Assembly: GCA_016110215.1 (NCBI GenBank)
Contig: JADWQD010000017.1
Location: forward strand, 558,001-622,000
DNA length: 64,000 nt
Source: Capronia americana
Taxonomy: Eukaryota; Ascomycota; Eurotiomycetes; Chaetothyriales; Herpotrichiellaceae
Direction of reading: 5' to 3'
In this document: positions 60,668-64,000 of the stretch, one piece after another
Layout of the letters: each line of letters begins with the position of its first letter
Position numbering within the stretch: the stretch's first letter is position 1
Notes under the pieces: model-generated
The model's database searches: none
What the model saw: the letters and a program-made list of their open reading frames with translations, nothing else
Told to the model about the DNA's origin: nothing
Translations under genes and position numbers: made by a program

Positions 60668-62717
60668 GGCAGGCGCAGGCACAATGCATGGCATTGAGGG
60701 ATAAAAGGCAAGCGGAGGTTATGATGCATGAGACAGGACTAGGGCACGCGAAATGGCTGAGCAACATTGCATGGATGCATATTGGTCCGGTCTTGACAAA
60801 TTCAGGGAGAAAGGTCCATCTACTGGCTCGGGTCGACAGGTGGCTTGATTGAGAAACCGCGGATATGACTTAATCGAAGTGTCAGCCTGATGACAGTCTT
60901 TTTAGAAGTTGGATGGACATTGCATGCAACTGGTGTAACCACCTCCGGAGTATTTGAGAAGAAACAAGTGTCAGACGGGCTCGGAGGTTGGGAAGAGACG
61001 AGGCGTAGAAAGGTTGCCTTTGCCGGTAGAATATCGGGTGGCAGGCAGTGCTCAGCAAGAGACAGCGAGGCGAATAGCTCACAATAAATCGATTCCGAAA
61101 TTGGCATGTCGCAAGGCAGGAGACTCCAAGAGCTAGGGCTTCCAGAAGGGTGGGAATGGTCTCGACGAAAGAGAGGCTGGCGGGCTGATATTCGGCAGAA
61201 TGCAGAAGCCCGACGGTTAAAGCTCGACGGAGACCCGGAGATCCATGGCTAGTGTGTCTCTGCTACAGTAAACGGCGGCTAAATAATCACAACTCATCAC
61301 AGCAGCCAAGCTGCAAGGCTCTGGTTGCGGGCCTGTAGAAATGGGCCAAAGTCGACCTGTGGGCAGGGGAAGGGTAAACTGTGGGGAGATTCAAGAGTGT
61401 GGCTGTATAGGACGGTGAGAGAGCAATACGATGACGATGATGATAGCATACGAAGCTTGGTGCAAGACAGTGCCAGCATCTGTCAGCTGTACGAGTTGGA
61501 GAGGGGCCCACGTCTTCGAGGTCTGCCGGCATGTGGAGCATCTGGATGCCAGGAGCAGGAGACAGCGAAATGAATTCATCAAGAGGAGGTGGAGGTGAGG
61601 GCAACCAAGACCAGAAAACAAACAGTCAGGAGCATGTCGGCAGACCATGTGGTTGTGGAGGGAGCAGGGCAAGCTCCCCACAATCTCCCAAGCTGCAACA
61701 CTCACTCGTCCGTCACTCTTTCCTCACTGTTCTCTCACTCTTCTCCCACCGTTACATACGCGTACACCAACACGACCAGATGCTCCCTCACAATCTCTCG
61801 TCTGCCCCTCCACTGGCGGCCTGGCTCAATGTGACTGTACACATTGTCGCCCGAAGTCACCCCTACAGTAGCCCGCCTCTAATCGACGCGCTACTGCACA
61901 CACGAAGTATTCTTCGTATTCTCATGCTTCTTTTCCTTCTGGAGCCCTTCCTCTTTCCCGTTGCTCCTTGACCCGCCCCGTCAAACACGCCAGGCTTCTC
62001 GCAATCCTTGTATGTGACTCTAGCCGCCTGAGATCAATCATCATTGATCAACGATCCCGGCAGCTCGACCCCGGTCATCTTGAGTGGCTTCCACATCCTT
62101 GGTCTACGCCATCCCCATCACGCCCGTCCCTTCTCGCACGCTTTTGACCCCCGTCACCACACCTTCTCGAGGTCCAACTTCTAACTCAAGCAGGTATATT
62201 AGCCCGTCATGCACTTCGTTGAAGCTAACCCAATCCCCGGTCGAGATGGCCCTGATTATTCCCACAGTTTCCCCGGATTCATCCATGTGCTAGATGAAGG
62301 ACGTGTAGTCTCCATGAACATATACACCTCCAGATCTGGGGGAACAAGCTTCCTCCTCCACTCCGTGCCATCGCAGAAGACAGCCTGCCTTCATCTACTG
62401 CCTTTGTGCATTGTCCCTTGACTCTTTGACAATCCTCTTGTTGGCTCCCACCCGGCCGATCACACTCAACCTCGGCCACGATAACGGATCGGCGCCGTCT
62501 TCAGGAGAAGCTCGTCGCAACTGCCGTCGTTGGATGGTGGGACACGCTTACTGCTCTCCTCCTGATGGGCAATTTTCAACTGCCAGAGCTCCATTGACCA
62601 CAGGTTTTCGACCTACCCAACTGGCTTTTTTGCCGGGAGAGCAATCTGCTTCCTAAAGCCAATTCCACTAGCCTCTAGCACTGACACTTGCCTGCTGCTT
62701 GAGTAGCTCCTCTCAGA
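60668..62717. other. Long intergenic region upstream of a regulator
   Basis: About 2 kb between the beta-mannosidase and a Zn2Cys6 regulator. It is rich in CT tracts at 61690-61990 and probably contains a long promoter and leader. Small open frames lack motifs. Confidence 0.5.
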
Positions 62718-64000
62718 ATGTTTCATACGTTCGAGACAGCTCAATACGCCAGCCCGGACCAGGCCGAGCAGAATGCCAGCGCTGCGGCGAAACGACGGAC
62801 CTCTACCGTGAGAGCCTGCGAGCCCTGCCGGCGACGCAAAATAAGGTGCAATGGTGAGCATCCATGCGAAACGTGCCAATGGTATCGAAAGGCTGCGTCT
62901 TGCCACTACACCGAGCCTAGGCAGCGGCAAATGCCCTCCAGAAGGTGAGCAGATCCCCTGCTCACTGTACTCGGTCAATGTCTTACACGTTGAACAGGTC
63001 CGTAGAGAAGATCTCACAAACTCTCCAAGAGTATCGAGGCATTCTGCAGAAACTCTTCCCCAACATGCACCCGGACCAGCTCAAAGACCTTCCCCGTGAA
63101 AGGCTCGTTGAGCTCATCCAGAAAAGCAGTCCATTCCACCCTCCTTCTCCCCGGACACCCAGCGTCGAGGAGAAGCCGCCTCCAGTCAACCCTGATGCTG
63201 CCAATCTCGAGCAGCTGCAGCCAATGCCCGAGGACAGCAATGATGGCTTTCCAGAACGCAAGCCACATGCTCTCAGAGGCATCACCGACGACGTGAACAT
63301 GCTCTCACTATCTGTGAAGCAGAATCCGTCCTACCTTGGAATATCATCAGTCATGGCAGTCCTACGAGTAATCACTTGGCTCGATCCGGACTGCCTGGCC
63401 AAGTCTCCCGAGAGAAGCGCCGTCCCGACTCGGGAGTCATCACCAGCTCCAGAAGCTCGTGCCCTAGACCATGACAACACGCGGACCGACACTCCTGCAG
63501 CTCCGGCGTGGGATGAGATCCCCTTGATCAATGCCTACTTCACTTATGTCCATCCGTTTATACCTCTGATAGAGGAACAGGCCTTCAGAGATACATACCT
63601 GGCTGCCAAAAGGACCGATTCTAGATGGCAATTGCTCCTCAACAGTGTCCTTGCCATGGGTAGTGTAGCAGCAGGAACAGCCGAGGACACCGGCCATCAA
63701 GCGTACTTCAATCGAGCAAAGCAGCACCTCACCATGGACACGTTGGATTCTGCTCATCTGGAGACTGTTCAAGCTCTCGCTATTCTGAGCGGCTTCTATC
63801 TCCACTACATCCAGGTACCGAACCAAGCCAACAGCCTGATGGGCGCCACTTTGAGGGTAGCCACCATGCTTGGCCTACATCGAGACTACTCCGAAGGTGT
63901 TGGGCCTGCAAAGGCTCAAAAGGCATCATTCTCAATAGAGATGCGGCGGAGGATATGGTGGTGTACGTTTATGCTGGATGCCTGGGCGGGCAACACCCTC
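62718..64000 (+). CDS. Zn2Cys6 transcription factor (3' end beyond window)
   Basis: Exons 62718..62944 and 62998 onward (53-nt intron); the frame is open to the window edge, giving 409 residues of a truncated product. The cluster CEPCRRRKIRCNGEHPCETCQWYRKAASC is near residue 34 with C-x2-C-x6-C-x5-C-x2-C-x8-C spacing. A short linker helix follows (SVEKISQTLQEYRGILQKLFPNM). The fungal-specific regulatory region starts at about 250 (YFTYVHPFIPLIEEQAFR, AILSGFYLHY, ATMLGLHRDY, EMRRRIWWCTFMLD). Being next to a beta-mannosidase, it might control mannan-related genes, and it could be the factor for the CCG-N9-CGG elements upstream of that gene. This is inference only; the protein is not identifiable as a named regulator. 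Confidence 0.9.

Noticed and set aside
61531..61971. 146-codon plus-strand open frame in the long region before the last regulator
   Set aside because: Mostly CT-tract translation with no motif; more consistent with promoter or leader sequence.

Overview
The window is nuclear DNA of a filamentous ascomycete (Pezizomycotina). The evidence is many short GT-AG introns of about 48-80 nt with CTAAC/CTGAC-like branch sites, three Zn2Cys6 regulators, a HET-domain protein, a CFEM protein, a ferric reductase and two fungal BTB proteins. The mix of catabolic oxidoreductases and regulators would fit a Chaetothyriales-type black yeast or relative, but that placement is inference. I found no tRNA, rRNA, transposon or CRISPR. 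All exon boundaries were worked out by hand from splice signals, reading frame and family motifs.

Region 1 (about 0-15 kb) looks like a catabolic or metabolic gene neighbourhood. It holds a zinc alcohol dehydrogenase, a type I Baeyer-Villiger-like flavin monooxygenase, a 3-hydroxyisobutyrate dehydrogenase-type enzyme, a CTF1/FarA-like Zn2Cys6 regulator, a small cupin, a short-chain dehydrogenase and a second Zn2Cys6 regulator. Alcohol dehydrogenase plus Baeyer-Villiger oxygenase is the classic logic for alcohol -> ketone -> ester/lactone oxidation. A 17-bp sequence containing the palindrome CTTCCGCGGAAG is identical upstream of the short-chain dehydrogenase and upstream of the second regulator. 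An inverted CCGCGG repeat lies upstream of the cupin.

Region 2 (about 15-38 kb) is mainly housekeeping or conserved genes: TFIIIB subunit BRF1, a small membrane protein, an acidic nuclear-type protein, a coiled-coil membrane protein, a Myb/SANT-like protein with two GC-AG introns and a probable frameshift, two BTB proteins, a ten-exon zinc alcohol dehydrogenase with a 12-nt micro-exon, and a 769-residue tail-anchored protein.

Region 3 (about 38-47 kb) holds a PEP-mutase/isocitrate-lyase-like enzyme, a monocarboxylate-type MFS transporter, a HET protein and an acidic protein with a cryptic, degenerate homeodomain. Region 4 (about 46.5-55.4 kb) is a surface/transport block: a GPI-anchored CFEM protein, a small secreted protein, a ferric reductase-like flavocytochrome, a tiny repeat protein and a YeeE/YedE-type sulfur-compound transporter. 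Region 5 (56-64 kb) has a DUF427 protein, an intracellular GH2 beta-mannosidase and a Zn2Cys6 regulator cut by the window edge. Two near-identical CCG-N9-CGG elements sit in the beta-mannosidase promoter.
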